Shown here: positions 35,139 to 46,300 of the stretch, one piece after another
Layout of the letters: every line of letters starts with the position of its first letter
How positions within the stretch are numbered: position 1 is the first letter of the stretch
Source: Chryseobacterium gleum
GTDB lineage: Bacteria > Bacteroidota > Bacteroidia > Flavobacteriales_D > Crocinitomicaceae
DNA length: 64,000 nt
NCBI GenBank assembly: GCA_945897805.1
Contig: CAMDFX010000009.1
Location: forward strand, 1-64,000
Direction of reading: 5' to 3'
Made by a program: the position numbers and the translations under genes
The notes under the pieces: generated by a model
What the model was told of the DNA's origin: nothing
The model's input: the letters and a program-made list of their open reading frames with translations, nothing else
Databases searched by the model: none

Positions 35139-36935
35139 TCAATCGTTCAACTTCAAAACAGCCATGAAAGCCTCTTGCGGTACTTCTACACGTCCGACTT
35201 GGCGCATGCGTTTTTTACCTTCTTTTTGTTTTTCTAACAATTTACGTTTACGGGAAATATCTCCTCCGTAACATTTGGCTGTTACGTCTTTACGCAAAGC
35301 TTTGATGGTTTCACGGGCGATGATTTTTGCACCAATCGCTGCTTGAATTGGAATTTCGAATTGTTGTCTTGGGATCAATTCTTTCAATTTGATGCAAATT
35401 TTCTTTCCAAGTTCGAAAGCGTTACTTCTGTGAACCAAGGCTGAAAGTGCATCCAAAATTTCACCGTTTAACATCAAATCCATTTTTACCAAATCAGAAG
35501 TTTTGTATCCAATTGGGTGGTAATCAAATGATGCATAGCCTCTTGAAACGGATTTCAAACGGTCATAAAAGTCGAAAACGATTTCTGCCAACGGCATTTC
35601 AAAAGTGATTTCAACACGGTCTTGTGTCAAATAAACTTGGTTTTTCAATTCGCCACGTTTTTCGATACACAAACTCATTACCTGACCGATATATTCAGAT
35701 TTGGTGATGACTTGCGCTTTGATATATGGTTCCTCAATGCGCTCCATCGCTGAAGGATCTGGCAATTCAGAAGGATTGTTTACAAGGATTGCTCTTTCAG
35801 GATCGCGGCGCATGTATGTGAAATACGACACGTTTGGAACGGTTGTAATTACGGTCATGTTGAACTCTCTTTCCAAGCGTTCTTGGATGATTTCCATGTG
35901 CAACATTCCTAAGAATCCACAACGAAAACCGAAACCAAGTGCAGCAGAAGATTCTGGTTCGAAAACCAAAGATGAATCATTCAATTGCAATTTTTCCATC
36001 GAATAACGTAATTCTTCGTAATCGTCTGTTTCTACAGGATAAATTCCTGCAAAAACCATTGGTTTTACATCCTCAAAACCTTTGATTGGCGTATCGCAAG
36101 GATTTGCAGCCAAGGTAATCGTGTCTCCCACTTTGACCTCGTTTGCTTGCTTGATTCCAGAAATAATGTAGCCAACATCGCCTGCCCGAACTTCATTTCT
36201 AGGACTTAAATCCATTTTCAAAATTCCGATTTCGTCAGCGTTGTATGTTTTTCCTGTGTTGAAAAATTTCACTTTATCTCCTTTGCGAAGCACACCGTCT
36301 TTTACACGGTAATAAGCAATAATTCCACGGAACGCGTTGAAAACGGAATCGAAAATCATTGCTTGAAGTGGCGCGTTTTCATTTCCTGAAGGCGCTTTGA
36401 TTCTTTCAATAACAGCGGATAAAATTTCTTCAACGCCCAAACCAGTTTTTCCACTTGCTTGAATTACCTCTGAAGGATCACAACCTAGCAATTCAACAAT
36501 TTGATCTGTCACTTCCTCTGGGTTTGCACCAGGAAGATCCATTTTATTCAAGATTGGAATGATTTCCAAATCGTGCTCTAAAGCCAAATATAAATTCGAA
36601 ATGGTTTGTGCTTCAATTCCTTGAGATGCATCTACAATCAATAAAGCACCCTCACAAGCAGCGATTGAACGTGAAACTTCGTAAGAAAAATCGACGTGTC
36701 CAGGTGTGTCAATCAAATTCAAGATGTAATCTTCACCTTTGTATTTGTAATTCATCTGAATCGCGTGACTTTTAATCGTAATTCCGCGTTCGCGTTCTAA
36801 ATCCATGTTATCCAACGCCTGATTTTGCATGTCTCTGTCGGAAATTGTGCCAGTAGTTTGCAATAATCTATCCGCCAAAGTGCTCTTACCATGGTCGATG
36901 TGTGCGATAATACAGAAATTACGTATGTGCTTCAT
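35139..36935 (-). CDS. lepA: Elongation factor 4 (LepA) GTPase
   Basis: 598 residues, full length. G-domain motifs: [40 protein letters not shown]. The C-terminal LepA-specific domain ends [20 protein letters not shown]. LepA acts on ribosomes in back-translocation or initiation, and is optional under normal growth. The Bacteroidota-type upstream region has no partner gene. The heptamer repeat tract follows directly. Confidence 0.97.
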   Translation of the reverse strand: MKHIRNFCIIAHIDHGKSTLADRLLQTTGTISDRDMQNQALDNMDLERERGITIKSHAIQMNYKYKGEDYILNLIDTPGHVDFSYEVSRSIAACEGALLIVDASQGIEAQTISNLYLALEHDLEIIPILNKMDLPGANPEEVTDQIVELLGCDPSEVIQASGKTGLGVEEILSAVIERIKAPSGNENAPLQAMIFDSVFNAFRGIIAYYRVKDGVLRKGDKVKFFNTGKTYNADEIGILKMDLSPRNEVRAGDVGYIISGIKQANEVKVGDTITLAANPCDTPIKGFEDVKPMVFAGIYPVETDDYEELRYSMEKLQLNDSSLVFEPESSAALGFGFRCGFLGMLHMEIIQERLEREFNMTVITTVPNVSYFTYMRRDPERAILVNNPSELPDPSAMERIEEPYIKAQVITKSEYIGQVMSLCIEKRGELKNQVYLTQDRVEITFEMPLAEIVFDFYDRLKSVSRGYASFDYHPIGYKTSDLVKMDLMLNGEILDALSALVHRSNAFELGKKICIKLKELIPRQQFEIPIQAAIGAKIIARETIKALRKDVTAKCYGGDISRKRKLLEKQKEGKKRMRQVGRVEVPQEAFMAVLKLND

Positions 36936-37151
36936 GTGTGTTTTTAAAACTGTTGATTCCTAATAAAAGGAGTACAAAATTAAGGTAAAAAGTTGGGATA
37001 TCAAATGAAAACAAATTATTGAATTGTGTTGAGATGAGAATTATTTTCAAACTTATCTAGAATCATTCTAAAATACCTTTTTTGTGGTATTGCCAAAAGT
37101 CTGATGTGTCCGTTTCTTTGCAAAATTATTATTTATCAAATTCATTTTATA

Positions 37152-39374
37152 ATGGTTTTCAGTCGAAATATTTTGTTGCTTTTTTCTGGTTTGTTTTTTT
37201 CAGTAGCTGTTAATAGTCAGATTGATACACTAAAAAGGGACACCATTAAAAGTCAAAATTTGCCTGAAATTCAAGTTATTGAAATCTCAATAAATAGAGA
37301 TGTCTACTATTTGAATGAAATCGATGGATTGAGAATTTTATCTGGAAAGAAGAATGAAATAATCAATATGGGCGCATTAGATGCAGATTTATCGACGAAC
37401 AATGCGCGACAAGTTTTTGGAAAAGTGCCAGGTGTGACCGTTTGGGAAAGTGATGGCTCTGGAATTCAGGTTGGAATTGCTACTCGCGGATTGAGTCCGA
37501 ATCGTTCTTGGGAATTCAATGTGCGCCAAAATGGTTACGACATCAGTTCGGAAGCTTACGGTTATCCTGAAGCATATTACACGCCGCCGATGGAAGCGCT
37601 GGAGCGGATTGAAGTGATTCGCGGCGCTTCTTCTTTGCAATACGGAACGCAATTTGGCGGTTTGTTGAATTATGTGGTGAAGAAAAATCAAACCAACAAA
37701 ATTTTCAGTTTTGAAACGCAACAAACGACTGGTTCTTATGGACTTTACAATGCGTTCAACGCAATCAGTGGGAAATACAAAAAGTTCTCTTATTATGGCT
37801 ATTTCCACCACAGAGTTGCAGATGGCTGGAGAGAAAACAGCGAATACAAAACCAATACTGGCTACATCAATTTCAATTTTGAATTGACCAAAAAGTTGAA
37901 TTTGAGCATCGAATATACACGCATGAATTACCAAAGTCAGCAGCCTGGTGGATTGACAGATTCAATGTACAATGCTGATGCAAGACAAAGTTTACGCGCC
38001 AGAAATTGGTTCAGCACGCCATGGAATTCAACTGCTTTGAATTTGGATTATACAATCAATGCAAAAAGCAAGTTGAATGTCAAAATTTTCAGTACCATCG
38101 CCCAAAGAAACAGCGTTGGATTTACGAAAGCAATCACCATTGCGGATACGTTCAACACGGCGATTGGTTCTTTTAATCCACGTCAGATTGACAGAGACAA
38201 TTACAACAATTTGGGAGCGGAAATTCGCTATTTGCAGTCGTATTCGCTTTTCAAAAACACACATTCATTGGCGGCAGGCGTGCGCGTTTATCAAGGAAAA
38301 ACAAACCGCAACCAATTGGGAATTGGAACAACTGGCGACGACATTGATTTTTCAATCTCAGCGCTGAGCAGTGGAAAAGATTATGGTCGTTCGTTGGATT
38401 TCACCACCAAAAACATGGCAGTTTTCGCTGAGAATTTATTTAAGATTGGTAAGAACTTGAATGTTACGCCAGGTGTGCGTTACGAAATGATTCAGTCGAA
38501 CGCCAAAGGATACATCAACACTTCCTCAACGGGAAATATCAACGAAAATCAAGCGGATAGAAATGTGATTTTGCTAGGTTTGGGATTGGAATATAAAATC
38601 AAAAACACGAATGTATATGCTAATTTCAGTCAATCTTTTCGTCCTGTGACTTTTTCTGAATTGACGCCTTCAGCAACAACAGACGTGATCGACCCAAATC
38701 TCAAAGATGCCAAAGGATACAACTTGGATTTTGGATACAGAGGATATGTGAAAGCGTTTTTGACTTTTGACATTGGTGGTTTTTTCGTGAATTACGACAA
38801 CAGAATTGGTGTAATTTCCCAAAATGGCGCTGCTTTCAAAACAAACATCGGTACTTCCGAAAGCAAAGGAATTGAGAGTTTTGTAGAATTAGACCCGATT
38901 CGCATTTTCAGATCAACTTCCAAAATTGGGAATTTCAAGTTGTTTGTGAATTATGCTTTTGTGGATGCGAAATATACGCAATGGAATAATCCAGCGATTG
39001 CCAATGATGCGAGTAAATCGATTGAAAACAAACGTGTTGAAAACGCACCACGCCAAATTTTGCGCTATGGATTGAATTACAAATACAAACAGTTTTCAGC
39101 TACTTTTCAAGTCAATCAAGTGGATGCGATTTACACAGATGCAGCCAACACAGAATTGCCAAACGCACTTGCAACGATTGGAAAATTAGACGTATATACC
39201 GTGATGGATGCCTCTTTCACCTATTTGTTTCAAGGAAAATTTAACTTGAAAGGCGGAGTGAACAACCTGACAAACGAAAAATACAGCACCAGAAGAGCAG
39301 GAGGTTATCCAGGACCAGGAATTTTACCAGCGAATGCGCGTACTTTTTATGTGGGGATTGGGGTGAAGATTTAG
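37152..39374 (+). CDS. TonB-dependent receptor, FecA/siderophore-like
   Basis: 740 residues from MVFSRNILLLFSG (37152), with a signal peptide. The plug has NNARQVFGKVPGVTVWE, IATRGLSPNRSWEFNVRQNG and EALERIEVIRGASSLQYG, typical of iron-siderophore receptors, and the protein closes with a C-terminal aromatic strand (TFYVGIGVKI) at the end of a 22-strand-type barrel. There is no CarboxypepD_reg N-terminal domain, unlike the two receptors at 40357 and 43296. It likely imports ferric chelates. It is monocistronic and of higher GC than the phosphonate locus next to it. Confidence 0.85.
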   Translation: MVFSRNILLLFSGLFFSVAVNSQIDTLKRDTIKSQNLPEIQVIEISINRDVYYLNEIDGLRILSGKKNEIINMGALDADLSTNNARQVFGKVPGVTVWESDGSGIQVGIATRGLSPNRSWEFNVRQNGYDISSEAYGYPEAYYTPPMEALERIEVIRGASSLQYGTQFGGLLNYVVKKNQTNKIFSFETQQTTGSYGLYNAFNAISGKYKKFSYYGYFHHRVADGWRENSEYKTNTGYINFNFELTKKLNLSIEYTRMNYQSQQPGGLTDSMYNADARQSLRARNWFSTPWNSTALNLDYTINAKSKLNVKIFSTIAQRNSVGFTKAITIADTFNTAIGSFNPRQIDRDNYNNLGAEIRYLQSYSLFKNTHSLAAGVRVYQGKTNRNQLGIGTTGDDIDFSISALSSGKDYGRSLDFTTKNMAVFAENLFKIGKNLNVTPGVRYEMIQSNAKGYINTSSTGNINENQADRNVILLGLGLEYKIKNTNVYANFSQSFRPVTFSELTPSATTDVIDPNLKDAKGYNLDFGYRGYVKAFLTFDIGGFFVNYDNRIGVISQNGAAFKTNIGTSESKGIESFVELDPIRIFRSTSKIGNFKLFVNYAFVDAKYTQWNNPAIANDASKSIENKRVENAPRQILRYGLNYKYKQFSATFQVNQVDAIYTDAANTELPNALATIGKLDVYTVMDASFTYLFQGKFNLKGGVNNLTNEKYSTRRAGGYPGPGILPANARTFYVGIGVKI

Positions 39375-39409
39375 TGTGTAGGTTAGATAGAATTGAAATT
39401 TTGGAATTT

Positions 39410-39982
39410 TTATGCATTAATCATGTAGTAATTTACTAAGATTTTGGTTTCGACATCTAAATTGTTTTTCATACTGTGCGGAAAATTCCCATTATAATAA
39501 ATAAAATCTCCTTCTTTTAATATTATTTTTTCATCTGCTAATTCATATTCAACTTCCCCAGAAATAATATAATCACTTTCCCAGCAATCAGTAACGATTT
39601 TTTCTCTATAAATACCTGGATGTACAGTAACAAGAACTGTTCTTAAATATGAATTAGGGATTGAGTCTGAAAATAGCACTTCATAATTTACGCCATTTGA
39701 ATCATCTCTTTCTTCATTTTCTCCTTCATTTTTGCGAATTAAGATGTAAGCAATTTCATTTTCGGATTTAACTTCTCTAACTAATTCAAATAAATTTACC
39801 TCTAGTGCAATTGAAATATTTTGAAGTACAGGCAAAGAAGGCATTGTTCTGAAATTTTCAATTTTAGACAACAAACCAGCAGTCACATTGCTTTTTTCAG
39901 CGATCTCTTTTAAGCTTTTGTTTCTCTCTTTTCTTAATCTTTTTATTGTTTTTCCAACAGAACTTAATGTATCGTTTTTCAT
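39410..39982 (-). CDS. XRE-cupin regulator, divergent from the phosphonate locus
   Basis: A 190-residue protein with an N-terminal HTH (about 1-62: KTIKRLRKERNKSLKEIAEK, VTAGLLSKIENFRTMPSLPVL) and a C-terminal cupin (about 110-190, with EGDFIYYNGNFPHSMKN). XRE-cupin regulators usually sense small metabolites in the cupin and repress or activate a neighbouring pathway. Here it faces away from the receptor and phosphonate genes across a 374-base spacer, so the likely effector is a phosphonate compound. This is inference from position. The sequence is AT-rich like the locus. Confidence 0.85.
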   Translation of the reverse strand: MKNDTLSSVGKTIKRLRKERNKSLKEIAEKSNVTAGLLSKIENFRTMPSLPVLQNISIALEVNLFELVREVKSENEIAYILIRKNEGENEERDDSNGVNYEVLFSDSIPNSYLRTVLVTVHPGIYREKIVTDCWESDYIISGEVEYELADEKIILKEGDFIYYNGNFPHSMKNNLDVETKILVNYYMINA

Positions 39983-40263
39983 ATTCTTTATAAAGATGAT
40001 AGTACAGAAATGTATGAGTAAAAGTTATAAGCAGTTATTTTTTAAAGCATAAACATTTACAAACTCCTTTTTTTTGCAATAAAGATAGTTTGTTTAATCA
40101 AAATATAAAAAAGCATAGTCGGGGATATATCGATAAATTTCTTTTGGCATTATATTTTCGACTAATAATTATAATATATGTCAATTTTAAAACAAAAAAA
40201 TTACCTATATTAATGTTTTCTTAATATTTAAAAGTGAATATTTAACAATAATGTAATCATAGA

Positions 40264-40278
40264 TATAGTATAAGTAAA
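40264..40278 (+). promoter_or_regulatory. Shared motif TATAGTATAAGTAAA, site 1
   Basis: The identical 15-mer occurs upstream of the HAD gene (52988-53002), with a 12/15 match upstream of the NPP gene (46286-46300). Each sits just upstream of, or overlapping, a -7 box; a shared operator or -35-region element. Confidence 0.55.
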
Positions 40279-40290
40279 ACTAGCAGGATT

Positions 40291-40298
40291 TAATTTTG
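40291..40298 (+). promoter_or_regulatory. -7 box TAATTTTG of first receptor gene
   Basis: An exact TAnnTTTG match 13 bases after the shared motif; the ATG is at 40357. Confidence 0.5.
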
Positions 40299-40356
40299 TG
40301 CTTTAAATATTGAATGAATTTGAAGTGATTTCAAAGTTGTTTTAAAAAATAAGAAA

Positions 40357-43293
40357 ATGAAAAACACACTTGTATTAATAGCAGTTATATTTTTGAATAC
40401 ACTTTTATTTGCTCAAAGCAGTAACATTAGAGGAATAGTTTTAGATACAAAGGGTGGAATACCAGGTGCTTTGGTTAAGTTTCAAAATTCAAACATCAAA
40501 ACTTTAACAGATATTAATGGTGAATTTTCATTCAATGATATTTTGAAGGGAGATTATACATTGGAAATAGAGGCTTTAGGATATGAAGTTTTGCTTTTTA
40601 ATTTTAATAATGATGGATTAGAAGATAAAAACTTGGGAAATCTTCAATTGAGTCAAGTTAATAAAATTGAAGAGGTTTCAGTAACTGCAAACGCAAAGAA
40701 TACTGAAAATAAGGCAATAAATATGACTAAAAATGCGGTACAAATTGTAAATGTTGTGTCTGCTGAAACAATCAGTAAATTGCCAAACAAAAATGGTGCT
40801 GATGTAGTTGCCAGAATTTCAGGTGCTTCTGTCACAAGAAACAAAGGTGAAGGAAGTAATATTTCTCTTAGAGGAACACCAATAGATTGGACCGCAACCT
40901 TTTTAAATGGTGATAGATTACCAGTTGCCGACGAGGAAAATACAACAAGATCATTTGATTTTCAGATTCTTCCATCAAACATGATTGATTATGTAATTGT
41001 CACTAAGAGTAATACTCCAGATATTGAGGCAGATAACATTGGAGGAAGTATCAATTTTTTATCAAAAAGTTATGTAAATAAAAGAACGTTTGGTTTAAAT
41101 GTTGCTGGTGGCTACAATCCGTTGGCTCAAAAACCACTGGGTACTTTGAATTTTCTTTATGGAGATATCACAAAAAACAAGAAGTTTAGTTTTGTGGTTA
41201 ATGGTTCGACTTTTGCCAGAAATTATGCAACTGATGCGACGAAAATTATTTATGGTAGTAATTTTAACCATGGGCTAAATAGATTAGAACTAAAGAGATA
41301 TGATGGTATAAGAATAAATACATCAGCAAATCTGGCATTTGAATATAGACCAAATAAGAAAGTGAAGATTGGGTCACACATGGTTTACAGCAATATGAAT
41401 GACAATAAATATCAAAAAAAGCAAAGTTTTAATTGGTATGAAGGTTCTGGTCAGCGAGTGAGACTTCAAAGTATTCATGGTGAATTATTGCGACAATTAT
41501 ATGGAGGTGATATTTTTACAGAAATTGCCATTTCTTCCAAGTTAAAAGTGAAGGCCAAATTTGCCACCTACAATAACAATTTTCATTATGGAAATGTGCC
41601 TATCGATGATAAAAAAGATAAACGAAATGGATACTACACAATTGAATTTATAAGTCCACTTTTGCAATTTTCAGATCAAGATATTGTCAGTTTATATGGA
41701 CAAACAATAGATCCAAATGATCCAAATGGCTTTCCAACAAAGTTAATTGGAGGTGATAATCCATACGGAAATGGGGATTCGCCGTCTAATATTCAGCCCC
41801 AATTTGCGCAGATTTTTCAAAACAAACCATTAGAAACTAAGGATTTTGAGTTTTATAAAGCTTACACTGAAACAAATAACACAAATGAAAGAGACAAAAT
41901 TGTTTCGCAATTAGATTTTGAATACAAAGCGTCAAATAATTTAAAATTAAAAGTAGGTTCAAAATACAGAAACAAAGAAGGTTACAGACACATTTCTTTA
42001 CATCAATGGTTTCAAGATTATTCAATTCCCGGAAACAATAGTCCTATTAAATTACAGGATTTTGAACTGGAAAATTTTAGTCAAACTCCAGGTGGATTTT
42101 TAAGAGAGACTGGAGCAAATTATCAAAATAGTTTGTTTCCCTTTTTAACTTTAAATGAGGCGGCATCTTTTTTAGCGAAAACAAATGGCAAAATGAGAGA
42201 AGTGGAAATGGACAAATTTAACCAAGAATTTGCTCAATGGGTTGGTTCAAGTTATGACTACAAGGAGAAGCAGTTTGATGCTTATGGAATGGCTGAATAT
42301 TCTTTTAAAAATTTCAATTTCGTGGGAGGGGCAAGATTTGTGCATACTAATTTGTACGAGACATCAGATACATTGACTGCTGAATTAGCATACGATTCCC
42401 TTTCAGGTTCGATTTACAATGTTCCTGCTCAAAGAGTAACATCCAAAATTTACAATAAATTATTGCCTTCGCTTAATATCATTTACAACCACAAAAAAAA
42501 TCAAAACATCAAATTTGCATTTTCACAATCATTGAAACGACCAAATTTTGAACAAACGAAACCAGGAGCTGCTGTGGTGAAATATAATGATTTGATTTAC
42601 ATCTACGGAAATCCAAATTTAAAACCGACCACAGCTTTCAATTTTGATTTGTGCTACGAGTATTATTGGGGTAATAAAGGAATGTGGTCAGTGGGCGGAT
42701 ATTTTAAAAGTGTATATGATAATATTTTCACTGTAACAACTGCCGATATTGATCCTGCATCTGGATTAATGATTAAAAAGTACCAAAATTCTGACAAGGC
42801 AAAAGTCTACGGAGTCGAAATTACTTTTATTAGAAAATTCGATTTCTTACCTGGTGTTTTGAAAAATTTTGGTCTAAACACAAACATAACACTCTCTGAT
42901 TCTAGAATGAATGTTCCTGGAAGACCAAAGGCACAAAAAATGACTCAACAAACACCAGTAATTTATAATGTTGCTTTGACATATGAAAAGGGAGGATTTA
43001 ATTCAAGGGTAGCTCTGAATTATATAGGAAGACACCTTCAAGAAGTGAACTTGGCTTCCTTGGCTGGAATTGGATTACTGCACAAGGATTCTGACTTTGA
43101 TATTTTTATGAATCAGTATTATAATTTAGATATTCAATGTTCTTATACATTCAAAAAGATTTATACATTTTATTTAGAGGGAATTAATTTGCTAGATTTC
43201 CCACAACAAACATCCGTTGGTCAATCTTGGAGAAGCTTAAGAACAGAATATTATAGAATGAGAGGTCAAATTGGTTTTAAAATCGACATTTAA
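40357..43293 (+). CDS. TonB-dependent receptor 1 of phosphonate locus
   Basis: A 978-residue protein with a signal peptide (TLVLIAVIFLNTLLFAQ), a CarboxypepD_reg-like domain (about 23-100: GIVLDTKGGIPGALVKF, DGEFSF-like turn), plug (about 115-235: ISLRGTPIDWTATFLNGDRL, ADNIGGSINFLSK) and a C-terminal barrel ending with an aromatic-free strand (IGFKIDI). It belongs to the TonB-Xanth-Caul/CirA-type group rather than SusC; no SusD is adjacent. It likely imports the phosphonate-bearing substrate. The paralogue starts 2 bases downstream. Confidence 0.87.
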   Translation: MKNTLVLIAVIFLNTLLFAQSSNIRGIVLDTKGGIPGALVKFQNSNIKTLTDINGEFSFNDILKGDYTLEIEALGYEVLLFNFNNDGLEDKNLGNLQLSQVNKIEEVSVTANAKNTENKAINMTKNAVQIVNVVSAETISKLPNKNGADVVARISGASVTRNKGEGSNISLRGTPIDWTATFLNGDRLPVADEENTTRSFDFQILPSNMIDYVIVTKSNTPDIEADNIGGSINFLSKSYVNKRTFGLNVAGGYNPLAQKPLGTLNFLYGDITKNKKFSFVVNGSTFARNYATDATKIIYGSNFNHGLNRLELKRYDGIRINTSANLAFEYRPNKKVKIGSHMVYSNMNDNKYQKKQSFNWYEGSGQRVRLQSIHGELLRQLYGGDIFTEIAISSKLKVKAKFATYNNNFHYGNVPIDDKKDKRNGYYTIEFISPLLQFSDQDIVSLYGQTIDPNDPNGFPTKLIGGDNPYGNGDSPSNIQPQFAQIFQNKPLETKDFEFYKAYTETNNTNERDKIVSQLDFEYKASNNLKLKVGSKYRNKEGYRHISLHQWFQDYSIPGNNSPIKLQDFELENFSQTPGGFLRETGANYQNSLFPFLTLNEAASFLAKTNGKMREVEMDKFNQEFAQWVGSSYDYKEKQFDAYGMAEYSFKNFNFVGGARFVHTNLYETSDTLTAELAYDSLSGSIYNVPAQRVTSKIYNKLLPSLNIIYNHKKNQNIKFAFSQSLKRPNFEQTKPGAAVVKYNDLIYIYGNPNLKPTTAFNFDLCYEYYWGNKGMWSVGGYFKSVYDNIFTVTTADIDPASGLMIKKYQNSDKAKVYGVEITFIRKFDFLPGVLKNFGLNTNITLSDSRMNVPGRPKAQKMTQQTPVIYNVALTYEKGGFNSRVALNYIGRHLQEVNLASLAGIGLLHKDSDFDIFMNQYYNLDIQCSYTFKKIYTFYLEGINLLDFPQQTSVGQSWRSLRTEYYRMRGQIGFKIDI

Positions 43294-43295
43294 AG

Positions 43296-46214
43296 ATGTT
43301 TACTTGTAGCAATAAATCAATCTTATTTTTTTTCATTTTCTTTTTTGGATTCTCCTCATTTTCACAGGACCAAAAAGGAACAGTGAAAGGGCAAATTGCA
43401 GATTTTTATGGACCAATTTCAGGTGCCTATTTGAGAATTGATTCCCTAAATATAAAGGTAATTTCAAATGTGAATGGGGAATTCTACTTTTTTAATTTAG
43501 ATTCTGGAAAATACAATTTGACGATTCAACCCATTGGGTATATTGAAAAAAATGTCAAATTTGAAATTAAGTCAAGTGACATTCTTGATTTAGGTCAAAT
43601 TTTAATTGATCAAGTTGTTAATTTAGAAGAGGTTCTAATTAATACGAAAAGGAATAATTCTGTTAACCAGATTAAAAGCAATATCAATATTGTTTACATT
43701 AAAAACAAGGATGAGATTCATAAATTACCTGTGAAAAACGCTGCCGATATCGCCTCGAGGTTACCAAGTGTTTCTTTATTTAGAAATAAAGGTGAGAGCA
43801 GCATGGTTTCATTGCGTGGAACTCCAACTGACTGGACTGCTGTATTAATTAATGGAGATCGTTTGCCTGTAGCTTGTGAAGACAATACCACTAGAAGCTT
43901 TGAATTTGAGGCATTTCCATCCGATTTTGTTGATCAGGTTGTTGAATCCAAAACAGTTACACCTGATTTAGAATCTGACAATATTGGCGGAAGCATCAAT
44001 TTTTTAACTAAGCCTGCGGTGACAGAAAAACTGATGGAAATAAATATTGCCGCTGGGTTCAACTTTTTGGCCAAAAAACCAACAGGTACATTTAGTTTTA
44101 TTTACGGCAATTTATCTAAGAATAAAAAATGGAGTTTCATTTCGAATTTGACATATTTCGGAAGGAATTATGCAAGTGATGCCTATAAAATAATTTACGG
44201 TAGCAATTTAAATCATAGTGTAAATCGATTAGAATTAAGAAGATACGATGGGTTGAGGACGACAGTTGGAGCGCACACTTCTTTGCAATATAAGTTGAAC
44301 AGTAAAATTAAAATTGAATCAAATCTATTTTGCGGCTTCATGCAAGATGATAAAAATATGAAAAAGCAAAGTTTTAATTGGTATGATGACGATGGTCAGC
44401 GGTTAAGGCTACAGAATACAAAGGGAATATTGAATCGTAAAATTGTTGGCGGTGACTTATGTTCTGAAATAAATTTAAGTCCTAAAGTAAAACTAGAATT
44501 AAAGGTAGCCTCTTACAGTAATCAATTCAAATTTGGCCAGTCTCCTTTCTCAAAAAATGATTCTCGCAATGGTTTTTTCGTGACTGAATTTATGAGTCCA
44601 ATGTTACAATTTCAAGACTTTTCAGCGGTTGATATCAAAGGAAACATTCCTGACATAAACTCTACGCAGAATATTTTGGTAAAATTGATTGGTGATGATA
44701 ATCCATACTCAGCAGGGGATAGTCCCTTGAATGTTCAACCGAAATTTAGTAATATTTTAACTCCTGAAATGTTTCATTTTTCTAATGCCTATACGGAAAT
44801 CAATCATACGAGAGAGGGAGATCCGATTGTTTGCAAGGCTGATTTGGAGTACACTTTAAACAATAAAATAAAATTGCAGTTCGGAGCAAAATTTAGACAT
44901 AAAATTGGTTTTAGAAATATTTCAAAGCATGGATGGCTTCAAGATTTCAGTACAGGTAATTCAACTCCAATTTTGCTGACTGATTTTAGTAACCAGTTGT
45001 TTAGTGTTTCGAAGGAAGGATTTTTAAAAGAACTTGGCGCCAATTATGAAAAACTCAATTATCCTATGTTATCGGATCAAAGTCTCTCTAACTTCTTGGA
45101 ATTAAATCAAGGTAGGTTGAGAGAGGTGGAGATGAATAAATTGAATTATGAATATTATCAGTGGGTTGGTTCCAATTATAATTATACTGAAAATCAGCAT
45201 GCAACTTATGCGATGATTACTTATTCATATAAAAAAGTCGCTTTTTTGACAGGATTTAGAATTGAAAATACGCACTTACGAGAATCATCAGATACCTTGA
45301 CTTCCAACATTGCCTTTGATAGTTTGTCAGGAACTTACTTTTCAATTCCTGAAACAAGGACAATTCAAAGGCGATATATAGGTTTTTTACCATCCTTCAA
45401 TTTAAATTACTACATCAATAAAACCTCCACATTGCATTTGGCTGTGTCAAGAACTATGCACAGACCAAACTTCGAAGAAACAAAACCAGGAGCGGCTGTG
45501 ATTAGATTCAATGATTTGGAATACACATTCGGAAATCCAAATTTAAAACCCGTTTTTTCCTCTAATTTTGATATTTCTTATGATAAATTTTGGGGAAATA
45601 AAGGAATGTTTTCGATTGGGTTATATTTTAAAAATATTGAAAACCATATTTTTTCCGTGGTCACAAATAGTTCAGATGTAATTTCTGGAATCACAATGAA
45701 AAGATTTGAAAATGCAAATAATTCTTGGGTAAGCGGAATAGAATTGCTGTTCAATAAAAATTTAGATTTTATCAGTTCAAAATTGAAGAGATTTGAGATT
45801 AATTCTAATTTGACATATTCAATTTCAAGAATGAAAGTTAAAGGAAGGGAAAACTTTCAAGCGATGACTGAGCAAACTCCCTTGCTTTACAACTTATCAT
45901 TAAGTTATGAAGGTAAGAAATTAGCTATTTCAACTGGTCTATTGTACAATGGTAAATGTTTGACAGATTTGAATTTAGCAAGTATTGGAGGAGAATTACT
46001 GCATAAAAATTCCGATTTTGACATCTACCTGAATAGCTTTTACAGCCTTGATCTAATGCTTACTTTTCAAATATCCAAGCACGCAAACATTTATTTGGAA
46101 ATGAATAATTTACTTAATTCTCCAGAAAGAAAGTATGTCGGAAAGGACTGGCGTGTTGCTTCTACGGAGTACTACAGAAGTAGAAGTCAACTTGGAATAA
46201 AATTTGAATTTTAG
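43296..46214 (+). CDS. TonB-dependent receptor 2 of phosphonate locus (paralogue)
   Basis: A 972-residue protein, same architecture as its neighbour and clearly homologous along the whole length (e.g. VSLRGTPTDWTAVLINGDRL, SDNIGGSINFLTKPA, FGNPNLKPVFSSNFDISYDKFWGNKG split across the barrel, closing RSQLGIKFEF). The signal peptide is at the N-terminus (LFFFIFFFGFSSFSQ). A tandem duplication with divergence suggests two related ligands. Its start is 2 bases after the stop of receptor 1, so they are co-transcribed. No lipoprotein partner. Confidence 0.87.
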   Translation: MFTCSNKSILFFFIFFFGFSSFSQDQKGTVKGQIADFYGPISGAYLRIDSLNIKVISNVNGEFYFFNLDSGKYNLTIQPIGYIEKNVKFEIKSSDILDLGQILIDQVVNLEEVLINTKRNNSVNQIKSNINIVYIKNKDEIHKLPVKNAADIASRLPSVSLFRNKGESSMVSLRGTPTDWTAVLINGDRLPVACEDNTTRSFEFEAFPSDFVDQVVESKTVTPDLESDNIGGSINFLTKPAVTEKLMEINIAAGFNFLAKKPTGTFSFIYGNLSKNKKWSFISNLTYFGRNYASDAYKIIYGSNLNHSVNRLELRRYDGLRTTVGAHTSLQYKLNSKIKIESNLFCGFMQDDKNMKKQSFNWYDDDGQRLRLQNTKGILNRKIVGGDLCSEINLSPKVKLELKVASYSNQFKFGQSPFSKNDSRNGFFVTEFMSPMLQFQDFSAVDIKGNIPDINSTQNILVKLIGDDNPYSAGDSPLNVQPKFSNILTPEMFHFSNAYTEINHTREGDPIVCKADLEYTLNNKIKLQFGAKFRHKIGFRNISKHGWLQDFSTGNSTPILLTDFSNQLFSVSKEGFLKELGANYEKLNYPMLSDQSLSNFLELNQGRLREVEMNKLNYEYYQWVGSNYNYTENQHATYAMITYSYKKVAFLTGFRIENTHLRESSDTLTSNIAFDSLSGTYFSIPETRTIQRRYIGFLPSFNLNYYINKTSTLHLAVSRTMHRPNFEETKPGAAVIRFNDLEYTFGNPNLKPVFSSNFDISYDKFWGNKGMFSIGLYFKNIENHIFSVVTNSSDVISGITMKRFENANNSWVSGIELLFNKNLDFISSKLKRFEINSNLTYSISRMKVKGRENFQAMTEQTPLLYNLSLSYEGKKLAISTGLLYNGKCLTDLNLASIGGELLHKNSDFDIYLNSFYSLDLMLTFQISKHANIYLEMNNLLNSPERKYVGKDWRVASTEYYRSRSQLGIKFEF

Positions 46215-46285
46215 CACTTAATAATTTATTAATTTTTGTGAGAAAATCATCATAATTTATTAATATGATATTTTATGGCTTAAAT

Positions 46286-46300
46286 TATACTTGAAGTAAA
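46286..46300 (+). promoter_or_regulatory. Shared motif variant TATACTTGAAGTAAA, site 2
   Basis: A 12/15 match to the motif at 40264, in the 109-base gap before the NPP gene; it merges with the -7 box TAAATTTG. Confidence 0.4.

Larger units (their letters stand above)
39983..40356. promoter_or_regulatory. Divergent control region of the phosphonate locus
   Basis: 374 bases without a gene, between the regulator and the first receptor. It holds GTATGAGTAAA (40012-40022) near the regulator start, TATAGTATAAGTAAA (40264-40278) and a -7 box TAATTTTG (40291-40298) upstream of the receptor. Confidence 0.55.
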
